Below the pieces are notes generated by a model. That model was not told the origin of the DNA. It did no database searches and saw only the letters and a program-made list of their open reading frames with translations. From Candidatus Uabimicrobium amorphum (GTDB lineage Bacteria > Planctomycetota > Uabimicrobiia > Uabimicrobiales > Uabimicrobiaceae): a stretch of 64,000 nt of DNA. Position numbers and translations under genes: made by a program. Location: contig NZ_AP019860.1 of assembly GCF_009002475.1 (NCBI RefSeq), positions 5,153,501 through 5,217,500 on the forward strand, written 5' to 3'. Shown piece after piece: positions 44,309 to 51,837 of the stretch (positions are counted from its first letter, which is position 1; each line of letters opens with the position of its first letter).

Positions 44309-44653
44309 ATGCTCTTAGGAAGAGTTATCGGTACAGTATGGGCAACCCAAAAAGATGAAAAGTTAGAAGGTTTACGCTTACTAATTGTTCGCGCGGTGGA
44401 CCTGGAATTAAAGCCACTATCCAATTTCGTAATTGCCGTTGATACGGTATCGGCAGGAGTAGGAGAGCTTGTACTTGTTGCCCAGGGGAGTTCTGCACGT
44501 CAAACACAGGAAACACATAACAAACCTGTTGACGCAGTCATTATGGCGATAGTTGAAAACCTTAACTATGATACAATTGAAAATCTAATGAGAGAGTACC
44601 AAGGTCGTGAACAGGATGTCTCTGAAAGAATAAATCGTGTGGCGGAGACATAA
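44309..44653 (+). CDS. Microcompartment vertex protein BMC-P (EutN/CcmL family), paralogue 1
   Basis: A 114-residue EutN/CcmL-family protein forming the pentamers that cap vertices of bacterial microcompartments. Features: start MLLGRVIGTVWATQKD, then LRLLIVRAVD, IAVDTVSAGVGELVLVAQG, SSARQT, and PVDAVIMAIVENL, all family hallmarks. A 20-residue charged C-terminal extension (REYQGREQDVSERINRVAE) goes beyond the usual length. It leads a six-gene operon, with only six bases to the RpiB-like gene. The preceding 236-base gap (44073-44308) must hold the promoter, which I could not fix. Confidence 0.95.
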   Translation: MLLGRVIGTVWATQKDEKLEGLRLLIVRAVDLELKPLSNFVIAVDTVSAGVGELVLVAQGSSARQTQETHNKPVDAVIMAIVENLNYDTIENLMREYQGREQDVSERINRVAET

Positions 44654-44659
44654 TAAACT

Positions 44660-45370
44660 ATGGTAGATCGTGTAAAAATAGAGCAGTTAGTTAAAGAAAA
44701 ACTTCTAGCTCGCATGGGAGAGAACAGCAGTACAACAAAGCCTTTGGACTTTGTTAACGAAGAGCATGTTCGTTCTCTAGATAAATCGGCGAAGTATATT
44801 TCCATAACAAGTAATGCCGTAATTACGACGCTTGCACGTGACTTAGCAGAAACGCACAACATTGAATTTCGCGTAGTAAGTGGAAACCAAAGTGTTTCCT
44901 CTGTTCCTCAGAATCCTCGAAGTATTGCTATTGGTTGCGATCATGGTGGATTTCCCCTAAAAAAAGTATTGATTAGTGAACTACACAAATGGGGTTACGA
45001 TGTGTGCGACATGGGAACGCACTCCACTGACTCGGTAGATTATCCAGACTTTGCGCACGCAGTCGCCGAAATGGTGTCCCAAAAAAATTGCATTTTTGGT
45101 ATTGTCATTGATGGGGCGGGAATTGGTAGCGCTATGACGGCAAACAAAGTACCGGGTGTCAGAGCGGCGCATTGTCATAACTTGTTTGAAGTGAAAAACT
45201 CAAAAGAACACAACAACGCCAATGTATTGAGCCTCGGAGCCCGAGTGATTGGAGAAGGTCTGGCGATTGAAATGGTCAAGACTTGGCTGGATACACCTTT
45301 TGCCGGTGGACGTCATCAACGTCGCGTAGATAAAATAATGGCGACAGAAAGAAAATATTTGAGAGGTTAA
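44660..45370 (+). CDS. rpiB: RpiB-like sugar-phosphate isomerase with BMC-targeting extension
   Basis: A 236-residue RpiB/LacAB-fold isomerase preceded by about 87 extra residues. The isomerase domain starts at residue 88 (SIAIGCDHGGFPLKK) and contains MGTHSTDSVDYPDFA and ANKVPGVRAAHCHN. The expected reaction is ribose-5-phosphate to ribulose-5-phosphate. The usual active-site Cys (CGTGIG in E. coli RpiB) is replaced: DGAGIG, Asp151. The extension begins with an amphipathic helix (VDRVKIEQLVKEKLLARMG) like BMC encapsulation peptides, followed by a small domain with SNAVITTLARD. The gene lies between BMC-P genes. RpiB is a cargo of known SPU-type microcompartments. Confidence 0.88.
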   Translation: MVDRVKIEQLVKEKLLARMGENSSTTKPLDFVNEEHVRSLDKSAKYISITSNAVITTLARDLAETHNIEFRVVSGNQSVSSVPQNPRSIAIGCDHGGFPLKKVLISELHKWGYDVCDMGTHSTDSVDYPDFAHAVAEMVSQKNCIFGIVIDGAGIGSAMTANKVPGVRAAHCHNLFEVKNSKEHNNANVLSLGARVIGEGLAIEMVKTWLDTPFAGGRHQRRVDKIMATERKYLRG

Positions 45371-45372
45371 AC

Positions 45373-45657
45373 ATGCCACAAATGGGAATTATCATAGGAA
45401 CAATATGGGGAACTCAAAAATACCCTGGCCTGGAAGATGCTAAAATGCAAATTATGCAACCTATTTGTGGAGTGACCAGACAACACCTTGGGCAACCAAT
45501 TACGGTTGTGGATACAGTGGGGGCCGGACCGGGAGAAACTGTACTATACATCACAGCATATGAAGCTGTCATCCCCTATCATCGCGATATGGTTCCCATC
45601 GACGCGGCTGTTGTGGGAATTGTAGAAAGTACTTATGTCAAGGATACTACATCGTGA
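45373..45657 (+). CDS. Microcompartment vertex protein BMC-P, paralogue 2
   Basis: A 94-residue EutN/CcmL-family pentamer-forming protein: GIIIGTIWGTQKYPGL, MQIMQPI, TVVDTVGAGPGETVLYI, VPIDAAVVGIVE. Instead of the SSARQ loop it has TAYEAVIPYHRD, so the pore-side loop differs from paralogue 1. It is two bases downstream of the RpiB gene and overlaps paralogue 3 by four bases. Confidence 0.93.
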   Translation: MPQMGIIIGTIWGTQKYPGLEDAKMQIMQPICGVTRQHLGQPITVVDTVGAGPGETVLYITAYEAVIPYHRDMVPIDAAVVGIVESTYVKDTTS

Positions 45658-45965
45658 TTTTATGTAAAGTTATGGGCAATGTTGTTGCCACTCATAAAAA
45701 CAAAGAATTGGAAAACAATCGTTTGTTACTTGTTCAACCAATCGATTTAAATAGAAATCCAAAAGGTAGTAGTTTGGTTGCATTTGATCGTGTTGATGCT
45801 GGTGAAGGTGACATTGTTCTTGTTGTAAAAGAAGGTGGTTCGGCGCGAATCGCTTTTAATAATAAAAAAATTCCATTGCAATCTTTTATCGTTGGTGTTG
45901 TTGACGATATTGATGTTGATGAAACTATTTTACAAAGTCCATGGCCAGTTGTTTCCCGGTCATAG
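45654..45965 (+). CDS. Microcompartment vertex protein BMC-P, paralogue 3 (GTG start)
   Basis: A 103-residue EutN/CcmL-family protein: MILCKVMGNVVATHKNKEL, LLLVQPID, VAFDRVDAGEGDIVLVVKEG, GSARIAF, LQSFIVGVVDDIDVD. It starts GTG, overlapping the stop of paralogue 2 (GTGA), with AGGA upstream. Three different BMC-P genes in one locus imply vertices with distinct or mixed composition. Confidence 0.93.
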   Translation: MILCKVMGNVVATHKNKELENNRLLLVQPIDLNRNPKGSSLVAFDRVDAGEGDIVLVVKEGGSARIAFNNKKIPLQSFIVGVVDDIDVDETILQSPWPVVSRS

Positions 45966-45987
45966 TATTAGTTAGGATGTCTCTCAA

Positions 45988-46857
45988 TTGGATACGCAAG
46001 AGTTAATTAAAGTTATTACCGAAGAAGTTGTTCAGTCTCTAAACACCAAATGCCCCATAGGCGAAAAATGTGGTGGATGTGCTGGGGAATTTCACTGTGC
46101 CTCACAAAGACCAGATGATGTACAGAATTTAATAAACGTAGGGGCTTCAAGAGTAGGAGCTGGGTTGGGAATACCCGATGTTGGGAGAAGTTTGGCGAAA
46201 TACATTGACCATACACTACTCAAACCTGAAGCTACACCCCAAGAGATTAAAAAAATATGCGATGAGGCGCTTCAATATAATTTCGCAAGTGTTTGTATTC
46301 AGCCTTCCTATGTAGGTTTAGCCGCTGATTTACTTCGTGGTTCCAGCGTAAAGGTGTGTACGGTTATTGGCTTTCCTCTTGGTTCTACATCAAGCGCGGT
46401 AAAAGCTTACGAAGCGCAGCTTGCTGAAAAAGAGGGTGCTCACGAGATTGATATGGTGATACACGTAGGAGCTTTAAAATCTGGTGGGTATGACTATGTG
46501 GAAGAAGATATAAGAAGTGTTGTCAAATCCGTATCACAAGGCACTATTGTGAAAGTAATTCTCGAGACGGCACTTTTAGATGATAACCAAAAAATAAAAG
46601 CATGTGAATTAGCTAAGAAAGCAGGAGCTGATTTTGTGAAGACCTCCACCGGATTTTCTAAAGGGGGAGCTACTGCGTCTGACATCGCTCTGATGCGCCG
46701 TGTTGTCGGAAACTCTATGGGAGTAAAAGCTTCTGGAGGAGTACGCAATCAACAAGCAGCCCAGTTAATGATTCGTATGGGAGCGAGCCGCATAGGGGCT
46801 TCTGCAAGTGTCAAAATTGTAGATGATAGTACTTCAGGATCAACAAGCGGTTATTAA
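45988..46857 (+). CDS. deoC: Deoxyribose-phosphate aldolase with BMC-targeting, Cys-rich N-terminus (TTG start)
   Basis: A 289-residue class I aldolase splitting 2-deoxyribose-5-phosphate into acetaldehyde and glyceraldehyde-3-phosphate. The Schiff-base Lys218 is in DFVKTSTGF; YIDHTLLKP, CVQP-like SVCIQPSYV, VCTVIGFPLG and VKASGGVR complete the family pattern. E. coli DeoC is 259 residues and short bacterial forms about 220. Here about 70 residues precede the barrel: an amphipathic helix (TQELIKVITEEVVQSL) like an encapsulation peptide, then C-x5-C-x2-C-x5-C (Cys22, 28, 31, 37), a possible metal site. The TTG start has AGGATG upstream. It lies 22 bases after the third BMC-P gene and is the presumed acetaldehyde-producing core enzyme. 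Confidence 0.93.
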   Translation: MDTQELIKVITEEVVQSLNTKCPIGEKCGGCAGEFHCASQRPDDVQNLINVGASRVGAGLGIPDVGRSLAKYIDHTLLKPEATPQEIKKICDEALQYNFASVCIQPSYVGLAADLLRGSSVKVCTVIGFPLGSTSSAVKAYEAQLAEKEGAHEIDMVIHVGALKSGGYDYVEEDIRSVVKSVSQGTIVKVILETALLDDNQKIKACELAKKAGADFVKTSTGFSKGGATASDIALMRRVVGNSMGVKASGGVRNQQAAQLMIRMGASRIGASASVKIVDDSTSGSTSGY

Positions 46858-46920
46858 AATACATAGCTTATTTTGTTTGAAGTTAACAAGTTGCAAATAT
46901 GTACTAGAAAGAGATAGAAG

Positions 46921-47772
46921 GTGGAAAACGAAAAAGGGCAAATCCAATCGGCGGAAATTGTAAAGACAGAAACCGGACGCCAATATCATGTGAATTTAGC
47001 TCCAGGAGAAGTTGCTCCATACATAATGTTATGTGGAGACCCTGCTCGGGCAAAACGCGTATCGCAATTATTTGATGAAGTAGAACTAACGCGACAAAAC
47101 AGAGAGTATATTTCTTTTACAGGAAAATACAAGAATATGCCAGTAACTGTTATGGGAACAGGTATTGGATGTGGCAATATGGAAATTGCTGTTATTGAAC
47201 TGTTACAATGTGTTGATAATCCTGTCATTATAAGAGTGGGGAGTTGTGGAACTCTTCAAGAAGATATTGAGTTAGGCGACTTAATCATCACAACAGGTTC
47301 CGTACGCCTAGAAAACGTATCCACTTATTTTGTTCCGGAAGGCTATCCCGCCCTAGCGCATATTGACACTATTTGGGCGTTGCAAAAAGCTTGTGCAGAA
47401 CAAAATTTTCGCCATCATAGTGGTTTAACCGCTTGCTCACCTGGTTTCTATGGTGGCCAAGGGCGTCATGTTCCAGGTTTTCCACCGCGTAAGCCTCATT
47501 TATTAGATGAATTAGGAAAATTGAAGGTAAAGAATTTTGAAATGGAGACAAGCGTCTTACTGACAATGTCTCACCTCGGAGGAGCGCGTGCTGGTACTGT
47601 TTGTGCTGCATACGCAAATCGCACGAAAAATACCTTTATTTCTCCTGAAGACAAAGACTCTGCTGAAATGAATTGTATTTTGGCAGGTTTAGGAGCTTTG
47701 TTAGAGCTACATAAGACAGATCAAATACGCAAAGAAAAAAATAATGAACAATGGTATCCATGGTTGACTTAA
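46921..47772 (+). CDS. Nucleoside phosphorylase (uridine phosphorylase-like, GTG start)
   Basis: A 283-residue NP-I family phosphorylase releasing (deoxy)ribose-1-phosphate from a nucleoside. Motifs: LCGDPARAKRV (phosphate), GTGIGCGNMEI, RVGSCGTLQ, and FEMETS for ribose contact near residue 203. The pattern is closest to uridine phosphorylase-type enzymes; base specificity is not certain. GTG at 46921 fits the frame but has only a weak AGATAGAAG leader. The gene is 63 bases after deoC and supplies the first step of the pathway. The needed phosphopentomutase (deoB) is absent from the window. No targeting helix is obvious, so it may work outside the compartment. Confidence 0.88.
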   Translation: MENEKGQIQSAEIVKTETGRQYHVNLAPGEVAPYIMLCGDPARAKRVSQLFDEVELTRQNREYISFTGKYKNMPVTVMGTGIGCGNMEIAVIELLQCVDNPVIIRVGSCGTLQEDIELGDLIITTGSVRLENVSTYFVPEGYPALAHIDTIWALQKACAEQNFRHHSGLTACSPGFYGGQGRHVPGFPPRKPHLLDELGKLKVKNFEMETSVLLTMSHLGGARAGTVCAAYANRTKNTFISPEDKDSAEMNCILAGLGALLELHKTDQIRKEKNNEQWYPWLT

Positions 47773-47800
47773 GTAGGAGCGAGAAAAACTCGGCAAAACT

Positions 47801-48193
47801 ATGAATATAAAGACTCCCAAAATATTTACTTTGCAAGAAGTAAAAAGCGCTTTACCATACGTAAAAAGCGTCGTAAGTGACTTAGTCAGTCTTCACCAAC
47901 AACTTTCTGGTATGAATGATAAGAAGACCGATAACTATCTCCACATCAGGCGTCAAATGGAGTTATGTCGCAAAGAACTGCACAGTGTTGGGTGCCACAT
48001 TAAAAGTGAAAAAGGTGGTTTGGTGGCTTTTTATTGGAAAGGTAAGTCGGGTATTGCCGAATTGTATTGGCAGTTGGGAGAAGAAGATATTTACTATTGG
48101 AAAGAAATAGGTAAAAAGAATCTCAATCTTTTGCCAAATGCCATCAAAAAAATAGAGTTTAGTCTACATAAGCTAAAAACTCCTTCTATGTAA
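47801..48193 (+). CDS. DUF2203-family protein
   Basis: A 130-residue soluble protein with the DUF2203 pattern: FTLQEVKSALPYVKSVV at the start, a helical middle, then LHSVGCHIKSEKGGLVAFYW and ELYWQLGEEDIYYW. Function of the family is unknown to me. It follows the nucleoside phosphorylase by 28 bases and precedes a strong terminator, so it is probably the last gene of the microcompartment transcript, although DUF2203 genes are not typical BMC partners. Confidence 0.75.
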   Translation: MNIKTPKIFTLQEVKSALPYVKSVVSDLVSLHQQLSGMNDKKTDNYLHIRRQMELCRKELHSVGCHIKSEKGGLVAFYWKGKSGIAELYWQLGEEDIYYWKEIGKKNLNLLPNAIKKIEFSLHKLKTPSM

Positions 48194-48230
48194 GAAATGT
48201 TGATTTTTTAGGGTTTGTATAAAATCTAAC

Positions 48231-48266
48231 AAAAAAAGCACACAAGTTTAATTGTGTGCTTTTTTT
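48231..48266 (+). terminator. Intrinsic terminator of the microcompartment operon
   Basis: AAAAAAGCACACAA pairs perfectly with TTGTGTGCTTTTTT over GTTTAA, with a T-run, 38 bases after the DUF2203 stop. Confidence 0.9.
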
Positions 48267-48296
48267 ATTGAATGTTGTTAGGGCGGACTCTTGTAA

Positions 48297-48941
48297 CTAT
48301 TCTTCGCTGTTCTCTGTATTTTCAAAGCGAAGTTGCGATGGACGAAACAGTATACATAGTAATGCTACACCGGAGGCGAGAAGCTCCATATTCTCCTCAA
48401 TAACTGTCGACATACGTTCCCGTCCTGCACGTTCGACAACTTGGGCTCCGATTAGAAGAACCGCCCACAAGCACATCATGATAATCCAATATGTTTTCTC
48501 CATTAGTTGCTGTAGGAAAAATCGGTAGCCAATAAAAAGGATGTAGGCAAATGATGCAAAAACAAGAAGCATGATAATGCCACCAATTATTTTTTGTATC
48601 ATTGGATTGGATTCTGTGTACAGTGTCAGTCGTGTGACGTTATCATCGGTAAATCTGCGATGAAAGTCTAGCTCGCGTAGGAGATATGCGCATATCACGT
48701 ATGTACATACGAACCAGCGTCCGCGATGCGAATTATTTTTATGTAATGTATGAACCAAAGCATAAAGAAATACAAAAGACAGAATGATTCCCGTTGCTGC
48801 CTGGATCAGCCCACCATCAGACACCGGGTCTGGATTATAATCCGTAGACATAAAACATATCATTGCAATGGAAAAGTAGATTTGTGCAAGAAGCAGTTGC
48901 CACACCACATTTTCAGTAAAAGAATTATTGTTGTTCGCCAT
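48297..48941 (-). CDS. Multi-pass membrane protein, unknown family
   Basis: A 214-residue protein with six hydrophobic segments (about residues 14-32, 42-62, 72-90, 112-140, 148-170, 183-198). Polar conserved-looking stretches between helices, LRELDFHRRF and ERAGRERMSTVIEENMEL, could form a metal or catalytic site, as in small membrane hydrolases, but I cannot name a family. It is convergent with the microcompartment operon. Confidence 0.65.
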   Translation of the reverse strand: MANNNNSFTENVVWQLLLAQIYFSIAMICFMSTDYNPDPVSDGGLIQAATGIILSFVFLYALVHTLHKNNSHRGRWFVCTYVICAYLLRELDFHRRFTDDNVTRLTLYTESNPMIQKIIGGIIMLLVFASFAYILFIGYRFFLQQLMEKTYWIIMMCLWAVLLIGAQVVERAGRERMSTVIEENMELLASGVALLCILFRPSQLRFENTENSEE

Positions 48942-49343
48942 TTATTACTCCAAGTATAACTAAATTACCAATGTTTGTTTTATCCTTTGGAGTTGTTGTC
49001 TTTGAGTTGTAATTCATTCAGGATATTTTTATTTCCTATTCTATATTATTCCGTGTCTCAAAAAGATAAAAAAATATATATTCTTTACTGAATTTTGTAT
49101 AGAAATGGGTTTTCAAATGCGGGAATTTTGAATAAATGCTTGAAGCTTATAAGTTTATTTTGTCGATAGTTTTTAGTTTTGTTAGTAAAAAGACATAAAC
49201 ATAGACATAAATTTGTCGGGTAAGCAGCAAAGGGAATTGCGTTTGGTGGCCACATTGTGGAAATTTTCTTTTTTATGTTTTCACTTTGTAAAATTTGGTA
49301 GTATCTTCGTTATGAAACGATTACGCATTTTTTTAGGAGCAAA
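48942..49343. other. 402-base AT-rich intergenic region
   Basis: This lies between the divergent membrane-protein genes. No open frame with a ribosome site, no strong palindrome and no tRNA-like fold was seen. It presumably carries the promoters of both flanking genes. Confidence 0.5.
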
Positions 49344-49619
49344 ATGATGACCACGCAAACAATGATTATTCTAGCAGTAGCGGGCGGAGCGCTTCTCATT
49401 TTAGTTGTGGGTTTTTCTTTTTGGGGAACTCGGGTTCTACGCGAAGCAAAGTATGATTTTATTCGCTACTCGTTGTTGGCAAATAACATGTGTTTGTTAG
49501 CAGCCCTTGTCCATCTTGTCTATCTGCACAAAGATTACTACGCTCTTGGCTATTTGCTTCCTATCCTCGGAAGTTTTACATTGTTTTTTAGCAAACGTTT
49601 TAAAAACTTGAGTGCCTAA
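49344..49619 (+). CDS. Small membrane protein (three TM helices)
   Basis: A 91-residue protein with hydrophobic segments at about residues 6-28, 44-60 and 67-83 and a basic C-terminus (KRFKNLSA). ATG follows TTAGGAGCAAA, a strong ribosome site. Family not recognised. It ends just before the convergent clpS with a shared hairpin between them. Confidence 0.65.
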   Translation: MMTTQTMIILAVAGGALLILVVGFSFWGTRVLREAKYDFIRYSLLANNMCLLAALVHLVYLHKDYYALGYLLPILGSFTLFFSKRFKNLSA

Positions 49620-49623
49620 AGTA

Positions 49624-49646
49624 AGCAGGTGCACTATGCACCTGTT
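49624..49646. terminator. Hairpin between convergent genes
   Basis: AGCAGGTGCA (49624-49633) and TGCACCTGTT (49637-49646) pair with one mismatch over CTA. It separates the small membrane protein from clpS. Confidence 0.6.
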
Positions 49647-49948
49647 TACAAAGTTGTTTCTTCCATAGTTGCCAAAAAGGGGTAATCGCACTGTTCTGCA
49701 AGAATTTCGACTTGCCTGACAGAAGTTTGTGCGACTTCATAGGTGTATATCCCCACAAGTGCAATTCCTTTGTTGTGAACCTCCATGGTGATGTGCATGG
49801 CATCTAAGTATGATTTTTGAAATACTGTCATCAATACCGAAGCGACGAATTCTACCGTTGTGTAATCGTCGTTGTGAAATAACACCATATACATGGATGG
49901 CTTTTGCAATTGTTTTTTAGTTTTTGTTTGTAAAACGTTTTTCTCCAT
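49646..49948 (-). CDS. clpS: ATP-dependent Clp protease adaptor ClpS
   Basis: A 100-residue adaptor that delivers N-degron substrates to ClpAP. The family core is intact: MYMVLFHNDDYTTVEFVASVL (substrate pocket with the Asn-Asp-Asp), VHNKGIALVGIYTYEVAQT, and the C-terminal PFLATMEE. clpA is not adjacent. Confidence 0.93.
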   Translation of the reverse strand: MEKNVLQTKTKKQLQKPSMYMVLFHNDDYTTVEFVASVLMTVFQKSYLDAMHITMEVHNKGIALVGIYTYEVAQTSVRQVEILAEQCDYPFLATMEETTL

Positions 49949-50008
49949 ATCATCCTTACTATAAAATAGCGATTGTTGTGTAACTTGCTGAGCACAAAAT
50001 GTGCTTCT

Positions 50009-50032
50009 TAGGGCGTATCATGACATACCCTA
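50009..50032. repeat. TAGGGCGTA palindrome upstream of glpD
   Basis: TAGGGCGTA-TCATGA-CATACCCTA is an imperfect 24-bp palindrome between clpS and glpD. The TAGGGCG theme also occurs at 20319-20363. It may be a small dispersed element or part of a regulatory region. Confidence 0.4.
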
Positions 50033-50073
50033 ATCTACAATAACATTTTACTACATAATAGAAAATTTTTCAC

Positions 50074-51678
50074 ATGTCTTTACGAAATACAAATATTGAT
50101 AAACTGCAACAGGAAAATTTTGATGTACTTGTAATTGGAGGAGGCATTAATGGTGCCTCTTGTGCCGCAGCGCTTGCAGGAAAAGGAGCCAAAGTGGCGG
50201 TTATTGACCGTGCGGATTTTGCTAGTGAGACAAGTCAGGCGAGTTCTAATTTGGTTTGGGGCGGAATAAAGTATCTAGAAGGATTGGAATTCTCACTTGT
50301 ACGTAAACTGTGCTTGTCGCGCAACAAACTGTGCCGTAGTTTTCCTTCTTCTGTTCGCGAGATTCGTTTTTTTACCGCCCATAACCGCAATACGCGCCAT
50401 CCGCGATTTTTTCTATATCTCGGAACATGGTTGTACTGGTTGATTGGCAATGGATTTACCAAGAAACCGAGTATTTTCAGCAAAAAATTTGTCGAGAAAA
50501 AACACACGGTCATCAATACGCAAAATTGTAGCGGAGCAATAGAGTATTCCGACGCATACTTGATGGATAACGATTCGCGCTTTGTATTTAATTTTATCAG
50601 CAGTGCCATGCGCCAGGGGGCTATTTGTGCAAATTATGTTGAGGCCGAAGGGTCTTCCCAAGAGGAAAATGGTTGGTCTACTGTTGTTAAAGACTTGCAG
50701 GGAGGTCGCTCATTTCGCATACGCTCTAAATTGATTGTCAATGCTTGCGGCCCACATGTAGATTTTTACAATCAAAATAGCGGACAAAAGACAAAACATC
50801 AGCACATTTTCTCCAAAGGAGTTCACATCATTGTCGATCAAATCACACCAGCGCAAAAAGTGTTGACTTTTTTTGCCAATGATGGACGTATGTTTTTTGT
50901 GGTGCCTATGGGAGATAAATCATGTATTGGAACCACGGATACCAAGGTCGCTGAACCTAAGACTCATGTCACCCAAGAAGATCGCGATTTTATTCTGCAA
51001 AACATCAACGCTCTGTTGTGTTTGGAAAAACCTCTGACGCACAATGATATCATTTCGGAACGTTGTGGAGTGCGTCCCCTAGTTGTTGAAAAGCGTGAAG
51101 CTGACCAAGCTGCGGATTGGTTGAAGCTGTCTCGTAAACACATTATCGAAGTGGGAGATAACTTCATCAGTATTTTCGGGGGAAAATTGACGGATTGCCT
51201 AAACGTGGGGAACGAGGTTGTGCGTTTCGCCGAGCAGTGTGGTGTAAATTTATCACATAGTGCAAGGCGTTGGTATGGAGAGTCTTCAAAGCAGTGCCGC
51301 GATACTTTTTTTTATCAAGCGCAAGTTCTAAAAATTCCGGGAAAGCATGCGAAACGTTGGTGGAGATTTTATGACATAGACGCCTTTGAATTGTTGGCGA
51401 ATATCCGTAGAGATTGTCATTTGCAGGAGTTATTAATACCTGAAATTGGCTATTATCGCTGCGAAGCAGAATTCATGAGAAAGCGTGAAATTGTCACCAA
51501 GTTGAGCGATTTTTTACGCCGACGTACGAACTTGGCAATGATAATGAATGAGGAAACTCTACGTAATCATCTTGGTATAAAAGAAGTTACAAAGCTGTTG
51601 TTTCCTAAAACTTTTGAGCAACAATGGCAAGAGTATTTTTCTGTAACAGCGAACGACAATCTACGCGCAAGCAAATAA
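50074..51678 (+). CDS. glpD: FAD-dependent glycerol-3-phosphate dehydrogenase
   Basis: A 534-residue flavoenzyme oxidising glycerol-3-phosphate to dihydroxyacetone phosphate and passing electrons to quinone at the inner membrane. The FAD-binding motif is VLVIGGGINGASCA (Gly22-Gly24), followed by SSNLVWGGIKYLE (the SxLxHGG region of GlpD), VNACGPHVD, GTTDT and a late RCGVRPL. Length is normal. The neighbouring menaquinone genes could provide its electron acceptor. The gap to the next gene is 159 bases, so a shared transcript is not certain. Confidence 0.92.
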   Translation: MSLRNTNIDKLQQENFDVLVIGGGINGASCAAALAGKGAKVAVIDRADFASETSQASSNLVWGGIKYLEGLEFSLVRKLCLSRNKLCRSFPSSVREIRFFTAHNRNTRHPRFFLYLGTWLYWLIGNGFTKKPSIFSKKFVEKKHTVINTQNCSGAIEYSDAYLMDNDSRFVFNFISSAMRQGAICANYVEAEGSSQEENGWSTVVKDLQGGRSFRIRSKLIVNACGPHVDFYNQNSGQKTKHQHIFSKGVHIIVDQITPAQKVLTFFANDGRMFFVVPMGDKSCIGTTDTKVAEPKTHVTQEDRDFILQNINALLCLEKPLTHNDIISERCGVRPLVVEKREADQAADWLKLSRKHIIEVGDNFISIFGGKLTDCLNVGNEVVRFAEQCGVNLSHSARRWYGESSKQCRDTFFYQAQVLKIPGKHAKRWWRFYDIDAFELLANIRRDCHLQELLIPEIGYYRCEAEFMRKREIVTKLSDFLRRRTNLAMIMNEETLRNHLGIKEVTKLLFPKTFEQQWQEYFSVTANDNLRASK

Positions 51679-51837
51679 TCGTATTTTTTCATTGAATTTT
51701 TCAAAAATATAGATTAATCTTATAGTGTGAGTTCAAGAGGTTTTGAACACCTTGAACTTGTGTGGTAGGTAAAGTGATTCTATGTGAATTAATATATAGT
51801 ACAGAATCAAAAGACACAATTGCTTTCAGGAACAAAT

